Shown one piece after another: positions 48,207-58,939 of a stretch of 64,000 bases of DNA (positions are counted from its first letter, which is position 1; the number at the start of each line of letters is the position of its first letter). A program made the position numbers and the translations under genes. The stretch is from Grammothele lineata (Eukaryota; Basidiomycota; Agaricomycetes; Polyporales; Polyporaceae). The notes under the pieces are model-generated. The model saw only the letters and a list, made by a program, of their open reading frames with translations, was not told the DNA's origin and did no database searches. The stretch spans positions 39,215 through 103,214 of the forward strand of contig NDFF03000095.1 in NCBI GenBank assembly GCA_002150815.3, given 5' to 3'.

Positions 48207-50145
48207 CTAGGCAGGGACAGCGGTAACGTACGCCCACAGCCCGCCCGGAGCGCGCTTCACACCTGCGATCTCCCACCCTGACTCTTGGATAAGCACCGCG
48301 AACTCGCGCAGAGTGCGCACCCTGCCGTTGAACGCGGCAAGCATCTACGCACGCGCCTCGTCAGCGCTCGTGACCTTCGATTTCAGGATAGCGGGAGGGT
48401 CACCTGCACGTCGAGATGGTAGCTCGCGGGATACGCCGTAGCTAAATTGGGGAGAAGAGCGCGCGCTCGTTCCGAGGCACCAGGGGAAAGCGAGAGCACG
48501 TCCGGCACAGACCCTTCTCCGTCTGGTCCGGCAGCTGGCTCTGCGCAAGTGTACAGAATGACTTGATCAGAGATGAGAAGGTGCGTCTCTGATCCCGCAG
48601 CGGCGCGGAGGCGTTTGAGAATCCTGTCATGAAGCAGGCGAACAATCAGCGCATGTCATGTACAGGAGTGCGGAGGGGAGTCGGGAATCACTAACCGGAC
48701 ACACGCCTCGTCATCCCAGTTCAGCAAGATCCTGGTAAGGAGGAACACAGCAGCCTTCTGCCCTGATGCGCCTCCAGGGTACGCGTCCGGCTGAGGGCCG
48801 AAGAAGTCAGCCCCCTGAAAGACCATGCGACCGCTCTGGATGAGCGCCTGGACGTCACCGCGACCCTCCCAGAGCTTTGGCGCCATAGCGGAGGTCTGAG
48901 GACGATCTTGGACGATGCAGCGGATGTGGGGGTGGGCTGCGGCGATGATGGCAGATACGCCACCAATTCCGCCTCCGACGTCTACGACCAGAGAGGAAGG
49001 CGGGAGAGTATGCCATGGGAACGCTGCGAAATTATCGACAGCGTTCGCGTAAGCCGAAACAGCAGACGAGCAGGGTAGGTGATCACATACAGGACGTGTC
49101 TGCGATATTGCCTCCTTCGAGCGCGTTCGTCACCGTCATCGCACGCCCGACTTGCTTGTGCCGCACCGCATTCTCAGGGTGTTCCATCCAGGCATACCAT
49201 GACTCTTGCGTCTTGAGAGCGTAGTTAAAGGGATGGCGATATTCGCCGTCCGGACGCGAATTCAGGAGCCACTCAGTCAACGAAGCGCATGCCTGCGAGA
49301 GCTCCGTGGTCCTGGCAAGCAGGAACATCAGCCAACGCGTGCAGAAAGCGAGAGAGAGGGCAATACATCATGATGAGGAAGGCGCACATCCCATTCGTGT
49401 CGTCGCACTTTTCATCCGGGCTGAGAACATGCGGTAAGCACAAGTTGCTATGACCGAGGGATACACCCACTGCTCACGAAGCGCCTCAAGAGTTTTCCCA
49501 GAGTCTATTGCGCTCGAAAGACGGTTGTTGGCAAAGATGTCGGGGCGGACCTCCTTGACCCAACGGTGAACAGCAAGAAGACGAAGTAAATGGTCTGAAA
49601 GAGTGCATATGAGATATCGTGAGCGAGTCGAGGATGCACGTTACTCACTGAGCCACGTCTTATCGATTTGATGCTCAACAGGACCACTCCCTGAACGAAT
49701 GTACTCGAACTTCGCGGCGATAGCGTCAACGTGGAGGCCCTCGGGTCCAGCATCTCTCAGTATCTCTACAATATGGCTTGCCTCAAGGAATTTCAACGCT
49801 TCGGTAAGTTGTACCTATATGAAGCACCGTATGAGTAGAGTGGAAGAACGAGAAAGATAGGACACGGACGTTCGTGCATGTCTCGAGGAGATTGAAGAAG
49901 GGGTCCTTGACCATCGAGGAGAGGGCGCTGCATGAGGCCACAATAGTAGCAAGGGCCCTGCTCACGCCCTCCTCTTTCCTGAGTCGTTCTGCGAGGGAGG
50001 TGGAAGTTACTGACGAGTCCGGATGGTAGATCGGCGCGTCGAAGTCGGGGAAGTCGACCCCATGGTTGTTGTAGGCCTTTTCGACGTCGTCAAGAGCGGC
50101 ACCTATAGATGCGTGTAGAGCCCTCAAGTTGGCTATGGTGGTCAT
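48207..50145 (-). CDS. SAM-dependent O-methyltransferase 2, catalytic His replaced by Leu
   Basis: Close paralogue of the gene at 34,957. The N-terminus is MTTIANLRALHASIGAALDD; the dimerisation part has LLRLLAVHRWVKEVRPDIFA and WYAWMEHPENAVRHKQVGRA. The SAM motif VVDVGGGIGGVSAIIAAAHP and VQDRPQ are intact (about 48,920-49,010), as is GADFFGPQPDAYPGG. In the catalytic region it reads VFLLTRILLNWDDEAC, with Leu where copy 1 has His. In COMT-type enzymes that His is the general base, so this protein may be inactive or use another mechanism. The C-terminus is MLAAFNGRVRTLREFAVLIQ and ends GLWAYVTAVPA. A stop before MLAAFNG in one frame is only apparent: an intron (GTGACC to GCGTAG, about 48,346-48,404) removes it. 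About nine exons. Divergent from gene C. Confidence 0.85.
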
Positions 50146-51259
50146 CGTCTTGTGTGCGGTGGAGTTGTGGATGCTAATGTGAGGAAGCAGCTACATCCTT
50201 GCTTTATGAAACCGCCAGAGAAGTACGTTCACAACTACGCCGCGTCGTAAATGAACGGAGGCTCAGACATCTGATGAGCCTGTCAGCAAAGGTGGCCTCA
50301 AATTCATGTACGCAGTGATAGATAACGTACTTCATTGAATACCATAGATCCCGTGTGTTCTACTCAGCATTTAGGAGGCTATCATCGGACGACGCCACGA
50401 GAACTTCGGTGTTCGCAGCAAACACCTTACTTTGAGTGCGGGAGCAATTGTGCTGTAGTCGTGGTCAATTTGAACACCACGGCAAGTAGTACACGAGGTT
50501 GATCAGATGGCATAAGATAAGAGGTACAGCACTACATGAGCGGAAGTGCTGTACTCAGATGGAGGCTGGCTAGTTGATGGTACTTGTCGAGTAGCAATCG
50601 AGTAGCGCGACTGGTTCAACGCGTCGATGTTCCGATGGCACGTGATAAGCGTGTATCGGCGTTTGCCGGCCCCCTTAGTGTCTGCCCTCGCGACAGTTCG
50701 CATCTGAGTCGCGTTCCATGTTGCTTCCTCGTAATGTTGAATCGGTGTGGGCCTCCCGCCAATGCGATGTTTGTGGATGGCATGGAGAAACGCACGGCTT
50801 TGGATGTGCGGGACTGCTAGCGGCGGGTCAGGTGCGGCCCGGGGCTCACGGCGAGGCTGAAGCACTCGTATGCTCTCACCTGGAATGGGTTTTACGCAAA
50901 GCCTGGGAGATGGGACCCGTTCTGGAGTTCTATATACAGCCTCTACAAGATCTCTATATCTCTGCGAAATCGGTTTCGAAGGCGTAGAGAGCTATCATCG
51001 AGCATGAGGGCGATGACGGGGGCCCGCGGACAGCCTCGCGAGGATGAAGCGCGCGCTCGAGCAGTGCTCAGGCGTTACTAAGCGTTCGGGAATTGCCATG
51101 GCTTCGGGCATATCGGCCTCGCCCGCTGAGCGATGAGCGCTGAGCAGTCAATCGATGAACCGTGCGCGAAGGCTGGAGGCTGGAGGTTCACGTCGCCCGC
51201 GCAGGCCTGCAGTCGACTTGACACAATCCAAACCTCATATACTCTCCATCTTTTCCACT
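50146..51259. other. Divergent intergenic region of O-methyltransferase 2 and modular gene C
   Basis: No separate gene is supported. ATCGATGAACCGTG at 51,149-51,162 is shared with the gene A upstream region. A CATATACTC stretch near 51,236, 24 nt before the ATG, and a CTATATACAG stretch near 50,929 are TATA-like. Confidence 0.45.
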
Positions 51260-54200
51260 ATGTCGCACCCAACGAGAGATCCTCCTGCTTGGAGCATATA
51301 CCAGAGACACCTCTTCAAGCTCCGTTACGGACTGCCGCTCTGGAACCCTGAGCCTTTCCCTGGAAAACAGGCCATTGCATGCGGCTCTGTCGTGTACCCC
51401 TCCGTGCATGGCGAGCTTGTCCCTCTGTTCAACGTCCTCAAGGATGATTCCCAGCAAGAGCAGACTCCGGAGTACCACGAAGTACTCCAGCTCCCTAGCG
51501 GCACCATACTCGGGCCGCGCAATCTGATTCAGACCCAGTATCTATCCAGTAATACAATTTCTTGGAGTGATGTTTCTATGGAGGCAAACTTGGGCGGGTC
51601 AGTCACACTTTCTCTTCTAATCTGTAGCGTACTGACTCGCTCGATATGCAGTTCCGTTCCCGTAGCAATTCCGGCATCCCTCGCAGCCAATGCAGGAGTT
51701 ACATTCCGCTGTCTCAAAGGTGCTGGGGCATTCCTCGTTCTTGCACCCCCTGCAGTCGCCCACTACCTGCTAGCAAAGCAGCGCATTGCACAGCACCTTC
51801 GTATTCATTTCGATCGATGGCTCTCGTTCGCAAACACCACCTTGGGCTTAGGCCTCCGCGAGCGCGATATATACTTTGTATCTGGAACAACGAAGACTAC
51901 GAGCTGGATCGTCTCCGCGTTCCAAAACGATACGTTTGTAGGAAGAGAAGGACATATCAGCTGCGACTTTGGAGGACTTTCTTCCGCAAATATATCTGTC
52001 ACCATCGACAACGGTGCCGCGCGCAGTCCTGAATACAGATGGGGACCTACGGATTCGGGGAGAACGAGGCATCCCCTTGGCTTTTTGGAATCCTCGGGGC
52101 CTGGCGCAAATCTCATGGATGCTGAAGCAGCCCCGGACCAATGTATATTTGTGCATTACTATAAGATTAAAAGCCGTATATTGTGGCTACGCCGGATGGA
52201 AGCAGCTGCAGGACCGCATGTATTTCCCGCTCATAAGGACGACGAGAACGAGGGATCGGATGCTGTCGGGGCACAAGATAGTCACGAAGTCAGTCACACG
52301 GGTATTCGAACGGGGAAACAATGCTGACACTTCTTTGCCTCGCAGGTCTTTGACCCGGTGGATCCGTTACTCGACTATATACTAGAGGTGAGGGAGCGCA
52401 CAAACATGTACACAGAGACTTGCAAAATCAGGACATCGCTGACAAAATTAATCTACAGAACTCAGATGCGCGATATGCAGCGGCTTGTGATCAGGATCTC
52501 ATTGTGATATTTGACGTAAGTACTCGCTCCTACATGTGCCTTCAAGTAAGATGAATTGATTATGAACCGCCGGCTCAAGCACGATGAAATACCCGACGAT
52601 ATAACTCAGGGTCTTCTGTCTGTCAGACCGTTGATTGACGTCAGCGATGACAGTATCGGGACCCTACGCGTCGATATTTCCCTTTCAATGGTCCAGAGGA
52701 ATGCCGACACGGACATCCACTCAACAGCAGAGCAAATAGCAAGCTGTGCCAGTTTAGGCTCTCTTTTCCTATCCAAGACAGAACGTGAAGTTGGTATGTG
52801 ATAAGACGTAAGAAGAAGTTCATATCTAATTACATCTTCCTAATCTAGACGGTGGAGAGGCTAGAAAAGCGGCCTCGGACGTTAATATACAGCATCATGC
52901 GGGCAAGCCACTCACCAATCAGGTCGTAATCCCGTCACAGATCGGAGGGACCCATGTCCCCCTCGAGGTTGTCGAGCTCATCATTGACATACTTGCGTCT
53001 CAAGCTGCAGAACGGTTCGCGTATGGATCACAAGTTGCACTCAAGAATTGTGCACGTGTATGCTACGCTTGGCGTCCGCGGGCTCAGAAATGGATTTTCC
53101 ACGACGTGACCGTGTCATACGATAAACTCTCAAGGTTCTCAAAGCTGATCGACAGTTCATCCCGCTGTGCATCACTTGTACGACGTCTAAAAGTTAACAT
53201 ATCCGAGCACGGGAAACCGGTGATACTATCGGCATTCAATGAGCTAGGCAAGCTACCGGCACTCCGTGAGGTCCAAATTAGAGATGGCGTTCCCGGGAAC
53301 ATCTTGCATAGTGGCAAATTACGAGGTCCTTTCTCGACATACGGTACCGCCCCGCTTGTAACGGCTTTATCTCTGTCCGATTTGTCCTTCGGAGCCATGG
53401 TAGACTTCAAACATCTGCTGCAATGCTTTAGTTCTCTAAAGCATCTGGAGTGTGATCTTCTCATGTGGCCTAGCTCGACGGATTCAATTGATACATCTGG
53501 GTCTGACGGTCCTGCATTTGGACTATCCAAACTGACTGTAAGTGATACGTCGCACCGCGCTATTCCAATCCATACTGATCCATACGATGGTAGTTGGAGA
53601 GCCTTGACATTCACGTAATCAGCGACATTCTCTCCGTTGTGTCTCCGGATGACTTGGCCTCGGTCAAGCTTTGCAAATGTCCGTTTCCATCTGCTAACTG
53701 GAGAGATTCGAAGAGAATCCGTATGTACTCCCACTATTATGCTCACTTGAAGACCTATCACAGCTCACCAAAACCTTCTGTAGCTCCTCCGCCTCTTCTC
53801 GGACCGTTCACAGAACTCAAGAGTTTCGAGATGACGTATATTCCCCCGTATACCGACTCCTATCATTTCGACGTTCTGTGTGAAGCACTGAAGTCATGGA
53901 AACCGACAACGACCATAGGAACATCTTTGCGCCTGGACATCAACGCCGACCCAAGTGGGCAAGGATATAAGGATGACTTACTTCTGGCTGTGGACAGATT
54001 AGGAGAGATTGTCGGAAGTCATTGTAACGGTGCGTATTAGCCTATGGCGTTGTTATGCAGTGGACGTCTTATCCTAATCCCTTGAATTTGATCAGAAGTC
54101 TTCTATCCAGCGATCCTACAACTCAGAGTAAGCGACATTCCAAGCTGCGAGCGTTCTACGGAACAATCGGGAGGTATTGGCCCCGAAATCGAAATGCGTT

Positions 54201-54265
54201 TCCGCAAGGGCGCTTCGTCAATGGGAGCATATCTCAGCTTGGATTCCTTAGAACTCGGTGAATAG
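51260..54265 (+). CDS. Modular F-box protein gene C
   Basis: Intact counterpart of gene A. Block 1 (YQRHLFKLRYGLPLWNPEPF onward) is identical to A over 24 residues. Block 2 has GVTFRCLKGAGAFLVLAPPA and DIYFVSGTTKTTSWIVSAFQ, block 3 RSPEYRWGP and DQCIFVHYYKIKSRILWLRR, block 4 VFDPVDPLLDYILE, NSDARYAAACDQDLIVIFD and IPDDITQGLLSVRPLIDV. After an intron at about 52,794-52,849 come the F-box (VPLEVVELIIDILA, CARVCYAWRPRAQKWIF) and an LRR-like region (LRRLKVNI-type strands, LSLSDLSFGAMVDFKHLLQC). The last exon (LQLRVSDIPSCERS onward) ends ELGE and stop. It would act as an SCF adaptor with an extra domain of unknown role. ATG 51,260 precedes block 1; an in-frame ATG at 51,155 (MNR...) is the alternative. 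Confidence 0.82.
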
Positions 54266-54845
54266 CCCTGTGCATTCTAGAGAGCGTCCAGCTGACGGTG
54301 AATCCATCAGGATTCAGCAAACTGTTCGATTCCTGGTTTTGAGACGTACAGAGTGGTAGGTTGATAGCAACAGTTCATGATTACTCGTGAAGCGTTAGAC
54401 GGAGCAGTATAAGAAGAACAAGAGAAACGTCGAGCGAAGGCGTAGAGGTGTATCAACGGTCTCAACGAGTCACAGATAACACTCCGTCGTATGTAAAAAC
54501 TCTCACAGTTCAATTTGAGTGTCAGTCATCACGAAGGGCGATCGCGATACAAAGCGGAAGAAATATTCTCAGTATGAGTAGGACTAGAGTACGGAGTACT
54601 GGTTAAGCTCGACGTTTCAGGGCGCAAACTACATATTTTCTCAGATCGGGAGGGTAGAATTTGTCTGACCGAATGCGAGGGCATTTAGATGGAAGCATTT
54701 CGAGGCAGATAACACCTATGCAGAATTCTACAAAGCCCTTCCACCGGCAGGATATATTCCCTCGCGCGGGTGCTCTGAGTAATAGCAGGCTTCAACACCA
54801 TTCACGTCAGCGCGTTGCCATTCAATGAGCATGAGACTGACCTCT
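54266..54845. other. Intergenic, no gene seen
   Basis: These are the convergent 3' flanks of gene C and the small secreted protein. No reading frame of note is present. Confidence 0.5.
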
Positions 54846-55232
54846 CTACGACCATTGACATGAGACGGTTCCCTGACTCGGGATCGACCCAGGGCAGCAG
54901 AAATGATGCTTCCCCTCGTTCAAGACGTTCAAGCACCCATCGCTGGTGATCCAGAACGACGCCTCTGTCGTCGCGCTCGCCCGTCCGAGCCAGTTTCCCG
55001 CCGGGTCCGCGGCCCCGCCGACGATCTGGTCGCAGCCACTAGGGAACGGCCCGGCGATGAAGGCGGAGCCGCCGTCCAAGGATGCGTCGGAGAAGGACGG
55101 CTGGTGCTCGCGCACGATGATGCCGAGCGTGTTCTGCACGGTGTTCGTGCAGGAGATAGTGCCTCCGGCGCGAGCAGAGTGCGGGAAGACGAAAGCGAGG
55201 ACGATGGTGAGGAAGAGGGTGGTGAGCATCAT
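54846..55232 (-). CDS. Small secreted cysteine-containing protein, 128 aa
   Basis: Single exon. MMLTTLFLTIVLAFVFPHSA followed by RAGG is a good signal peptide with a cleavage site near residue 22. The mature part has six Cys (SC near its start, GCD, GCL, CC and SCQW near its end) and ends in CQWS. Its small size, signal peptide and Cys content fit the broad class of fungal small secreted proteins, which includes candidate effectors and surface-active proteins. The spacing is not that of a hydrophobin, which has eight Cys in a fixed pattern. I recognise no named family. The start is the first of two adjacent ATGs; an upstream in-frame extension would bury the signal peptide and is less likely. 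Confidence 0.72.
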   Translation of the reverse strand: MMLTTLFLTIVLAFVFPHSARAGGTISCTNTVQNTLGIIVREHQPSFSDASLDGGSAFIAGPFPSGCDQIVGGAADPAGNWLGRASATTEASFWITSDGCLNVLNEGKHHFCCPGSIPSQGTVSCQWS

Positions 55233-56145
55233 TGGTGAACTGGTGCGGCTGGTTCTGTTGGCGGAAGGCGTTTGGGATGGGACTGCGCACAACGTTCCAG
55301 CTCGGCTTTTATAGGCTTGCCACCCGTACGTGCACTACGTCTGACCCAGCAGTGCACCGAGTGCTGCTCCCTGCGAAGATGAAAACCGACAAGGAGGCGG
55401 AGATAGTAAACGTAGCTGACTTGCGCTAGAGTATCACTGAACCTCCGACGATTTGATCTCGCTGCGCTCCTGCGACTCCCGAGGTGCCGGCGCATGGACC
55501 GAACTGCCGAGATAGCATAGTGTGCGCGCTGTGTATCCGCACACGCTAGAGCTCCACGAGACTGGACAGCGCAAACCGAGAACGTTAGCACTTAGCAGCA
55601 CAAATTGAGCGTCTGGTCCTACCGCGACGAGGAGACAAGGAGCTTGCTCGAAGTCGCCCTATGGACGTCGATGTTGATGGATTCCGTTCGACTCTGGATG
55701 GCCCAGAAGGACTTCCCATGTGCGTCCATAGTCCACGCTGTGCCACTAGTGATCCTTGCACCGTGTACGCGCCTCTATGGTTGACCACAAAGTTTCACGT
55801 TGGAGGACTGAATGCGCGCTGCGCGCGAAACCCAGCGGTCCGGGCCACCGGTGTTCTAGTATGGCAGGGCGTCTTCAAAGACGACCATTGGCCTCCGGTT
55901 TGCGAATATCTTGCTCCGCGTGTGATTGACACGATTCTAGTTGCGTGAAGGTACGGACGAGGCGTAGACGGGGAGACGTTCGTGCACTACGTAGAACGCG
56001 GGCAGGCGCCGACTCCACACTGAGACGGCGCAGAGCTGGGAGCACTATGTTTCATCTAAGAAGTCGGGTACAAGGATCGTTCTGGGCGCGCAGAGACGCG
56101 ATCCAAGAACTTAGTTCTGAATTGACGGGATGCACGACCCTACGT
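55233..56145. other. Intergenic, no gene seen
   Basis: It contains the promoter side of the secreted-protein gene and the 3' flank of F-box gene 2. A plus-strand frame at 55,661-55,948 has no recognisable content. Confidence 0.45.
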
Positions 56146-57648
56146 TCAACTGGTACGCCATTCTGTATCCCCCCAGAATCCTGAGGGCGTTGTGTTAGCC
56201 AGAAGAGCTGGGATTGGAGACGCGCGTTGAAGGAAACGCATACCAAGCTCGAATCGCAACTGTCCTCCTGCGCGCGCGTTGGGAAAGCACGCGCCGAGCT
56301 CCTCCAAGAGTTGCGCCTCCGAGCGCCGCTCGGATCCCGGAACCCCGCTGATTTTGACGATGATCGCGCTTGCTGACGGCATGCCTGAACGTCATACACA
56401 TACACAGATTAGCGTATGTCGAGACGCAATGCTAGTTGTACGCAGACCTGAGAGCGCCTTTTCCACAACATCGCCCACGCGGCGGACGAGCGCAAGCATC
56501 GCCGCTCTAGAGCGTTCGTACGCGTTCGCGCTAATACCTATGGTGGTGCTGGTCGAGGACGAGTCGCCGGACGCCACGCGCGGCCTCCAGGAGCACAGCA
56601 TGGACTGCAGGACGGCAAGATCGCGCTCTTCAGAGCGGACAACCGCCCCGATATCCCGGATCTGGACAGCCTCGAGTCGCGAGAAACGGTCCAGCGCGAG
56701 ACCGAGGGATGCGCCCGTCGCTGGATCGAGTGCTAAGATTATTTCATCATCAGCGTCTCTGAAGCGCGTCAAGAATTGAAAGCGTACCAGGAATTTGAGC
56801 CGGCACGCGTTCATCATAGGGGCACCACACTCCTAGCTTGGTAAGTGTGTGGTCTGGCAGCGCGGAGAGAACGCGCTCAACGCCGTATGCGCCCACGCGC
56901 CATATCTGAGCCGTCATCTGTAAGGACACAAAAGTAACGCGAAAGTCCAAAGACGCACGTTCAGAACGCGAAGCTTGTCGAGGAATCGCGAACCTGCCCG
57001 TGTTCCCCCTAAGTTCCGCCTCATACATCCCGGGATGACGCCGAGGACCGACCACGTCACGGACTTGCACTCGAGCTCCTCCATGGCTGAGAAGCAACCG
57101 AGGAGCTTGGCGAAGTCGGCGAAGCTGGCGAACTCGACCTTGTACAGCACGAGCCTCTTGACGGCCGTCCCAAAGGGAGCATAGAGGTGTATAGAGCGGG
57201 GATGGAGAGGGAGACAAGGCAGAGTCCGCACTCCATCACGACCATCTGAACTTCTCTCGTCATCCAGTACACCGCCGAGAAAGTGCACCTCGACCACTTC
57301 AAGACGCGCGCTGGGTGGAATGATGGTTGGAAAGAGCGTCGCGACATTCCGCGCGGGATACACGCCCTTCCTTGCGCTGCAGCCGACCTTGAGAACACGT
57401 ATCTTGTTCTGTGAACCTCCATCTTCACGGCCTTCCCGCAGCATTCCAGCGAGGGCGTAGAGAGACGCGACGCTGTTGAGCGAGATTCGCGCGAAGAGCC
57501 AGCGTTCCGCGCGAGGACGCCATGAGCGACATACGAGCGCACACATTTGGAGTGCACGGCCGTCGATGTCGTAGGACAAGCCAGAGTAGGAGTGACCGAT
57601 GGCATCGATAACGAGCTCACAAAGTTCCAGAGGGAATACCGGTAGCAT
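56146..57648 (-). CDS. F-box protein 2
   Basis: The start MLPVFPLELCELVIDAIGHS is the F-box, continued by MCALVCRSWRPRAERWLFAR. It probably acts as an SCF adaptor; the target is unknown. Further on are CLPLHPRSIHLYAPFGTAVK, KVEFASFADFAKLLGCFSAM and CKSVTWSVLGVIPGCMRR, a layout shared with F-box genes 1, 3 and 4. Later exons have GVERVLSALPDHTLTKLGVW, ALDPATGASLGLALDRFSRL and SMLCSWRPRVASG. The last exon has LLEELGACFPNARAGGQLRF. About four introns are inferred. The ATG is at 57,648; the codon before it is GTG. The frame stops at 56,146, but a GTATGC donor after LRFELG could join to another short exon. Confidence 0.75.
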
Positions 57649-58939
57649 CACAACGGTAGACGAGGGTCGAGGGCTTGCGAGAGATGTATGTCGAGGCGTT
57701 GTTGTACAGAGTTGGAGTGGACCTCGAGGTATACCAACACTGGTCTATCCACGAGGCCAGAAGTGCCGACAGACGTCAAGGCTTGTCACGATACTGACGG
57801 CACTTGGCTCGCGTGATATGGCATGCCAGTTTTGACAGTGTGGTACATGCGCTTGTTGTAGATGTGTTAGACGTACGTAACGCCGTGTCCGCGAGACGGG
57901 AAAGGAACATACATCTTTCCTGGAACTACCTTCGACATTCGCAGCTTAGCCCTTTCCCCTGAGACCGGCGCGCTCCTTCTTGACCACGAAAGCTTTTGTT
58001 GTACTTGCGGACTACCCAAGGTGGAACGACAGAGTAGGGGGTGGGGGGAGTCCCCGGCGGCTTCATACACAGAAGGAGTAGTCGAGCAATGATGACATTC
58101 AGAGAAACGAGCGTCGGCAACGAGTTAAAGAGCCGCACCTCGTCAACTCTCGAGCATCGACATCGTGCAGAGCAGTCCGTAAGCCGTTAAGCGCCGATAA
58201 CGGGTTCGAACTCAGATATTGTGGCTGAGTTTGAATGATAACTCCGATGACGCCTGCCAGCCGAAACCCGTCCATTTTCTGAACGTGTATCTTCCTTCCC
58301 TCCTTTGTCGCAACGAAGCTCAAGTTTTGCACCCCATTTGGGAGATTGAACGTACTAATTACCATTTATTTAGTTGCCAACAGTTCGAGCTCGGAATCCC
58401 GCATGTGTGCAATCAATCCCAGATTTTCTCATAGGGAGTCTTCGGTGGATGTGCCCAGCGAGAGGACCCGGAACTACGGTGCCAACATGGTTGGGGTAAG
58501 TTTACCGGCATCTTACAGCGTACTCGGGATATGCTGGACCAAACCACTTGACGCTATTACAAGGAAGGCAAGGCATAGAAACAGGGTAAGAAATTTCTCG
58601 AGGTTGCGAGTTCCTCAGATATTCGCGACGATATTGACACATAGATCCTCAGGAGGCAGTGACTGTCCAGGCTAGTCCAGGGTCCAGCGGTACCACAGAA
58701 GCATTCGTGTGTCAAACACTGTGTTGTGCGCCTTCTCTTCGCTCGAATATTAGCTTTAATCTCGCTGAACATTATACCATTTCTCCCAGGGAGCGCAGGA
58801 ACCACAACAGTCTTCGTCATTGAGAACTTGTGGGGGGCTGTAAACGGCAATGACTAGGTACTTGCTTTTGTCGGCAGCGACACGCTTTTGCATATCCGCA
58901 CTTTATTTCTCCCCTCCAACCCTCTGGCCCTTCCCGCTC
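57649..58939. other. Intergenic between divergent F-box genes 2 and 3
   Basis: About 1.3 kb. A minus-strand frame at 58,099-58,365 (MVISTFNLPNGVQNLSFVAT onward) is unrecognised and may be chance. An in-frame ATG at 58,850 would lengthen F-box gene 3. Confidence 0.4.

Noticed and set aside
48346..48404. In-frame stop before MLAAFNG in O-methyltransferase 2
   Set aside because: It lies in an intron (GTGACC...GCGTAG) at the position where copy 1 also has one; the spliced reading gives SYHLDVQ then MLAAFNG.
58195..58225. GGGTTCGAACTC resembling a tRNA T-arm
   Set aside because: No matching acceptor, D-arm or anticodon stem could be found around it.
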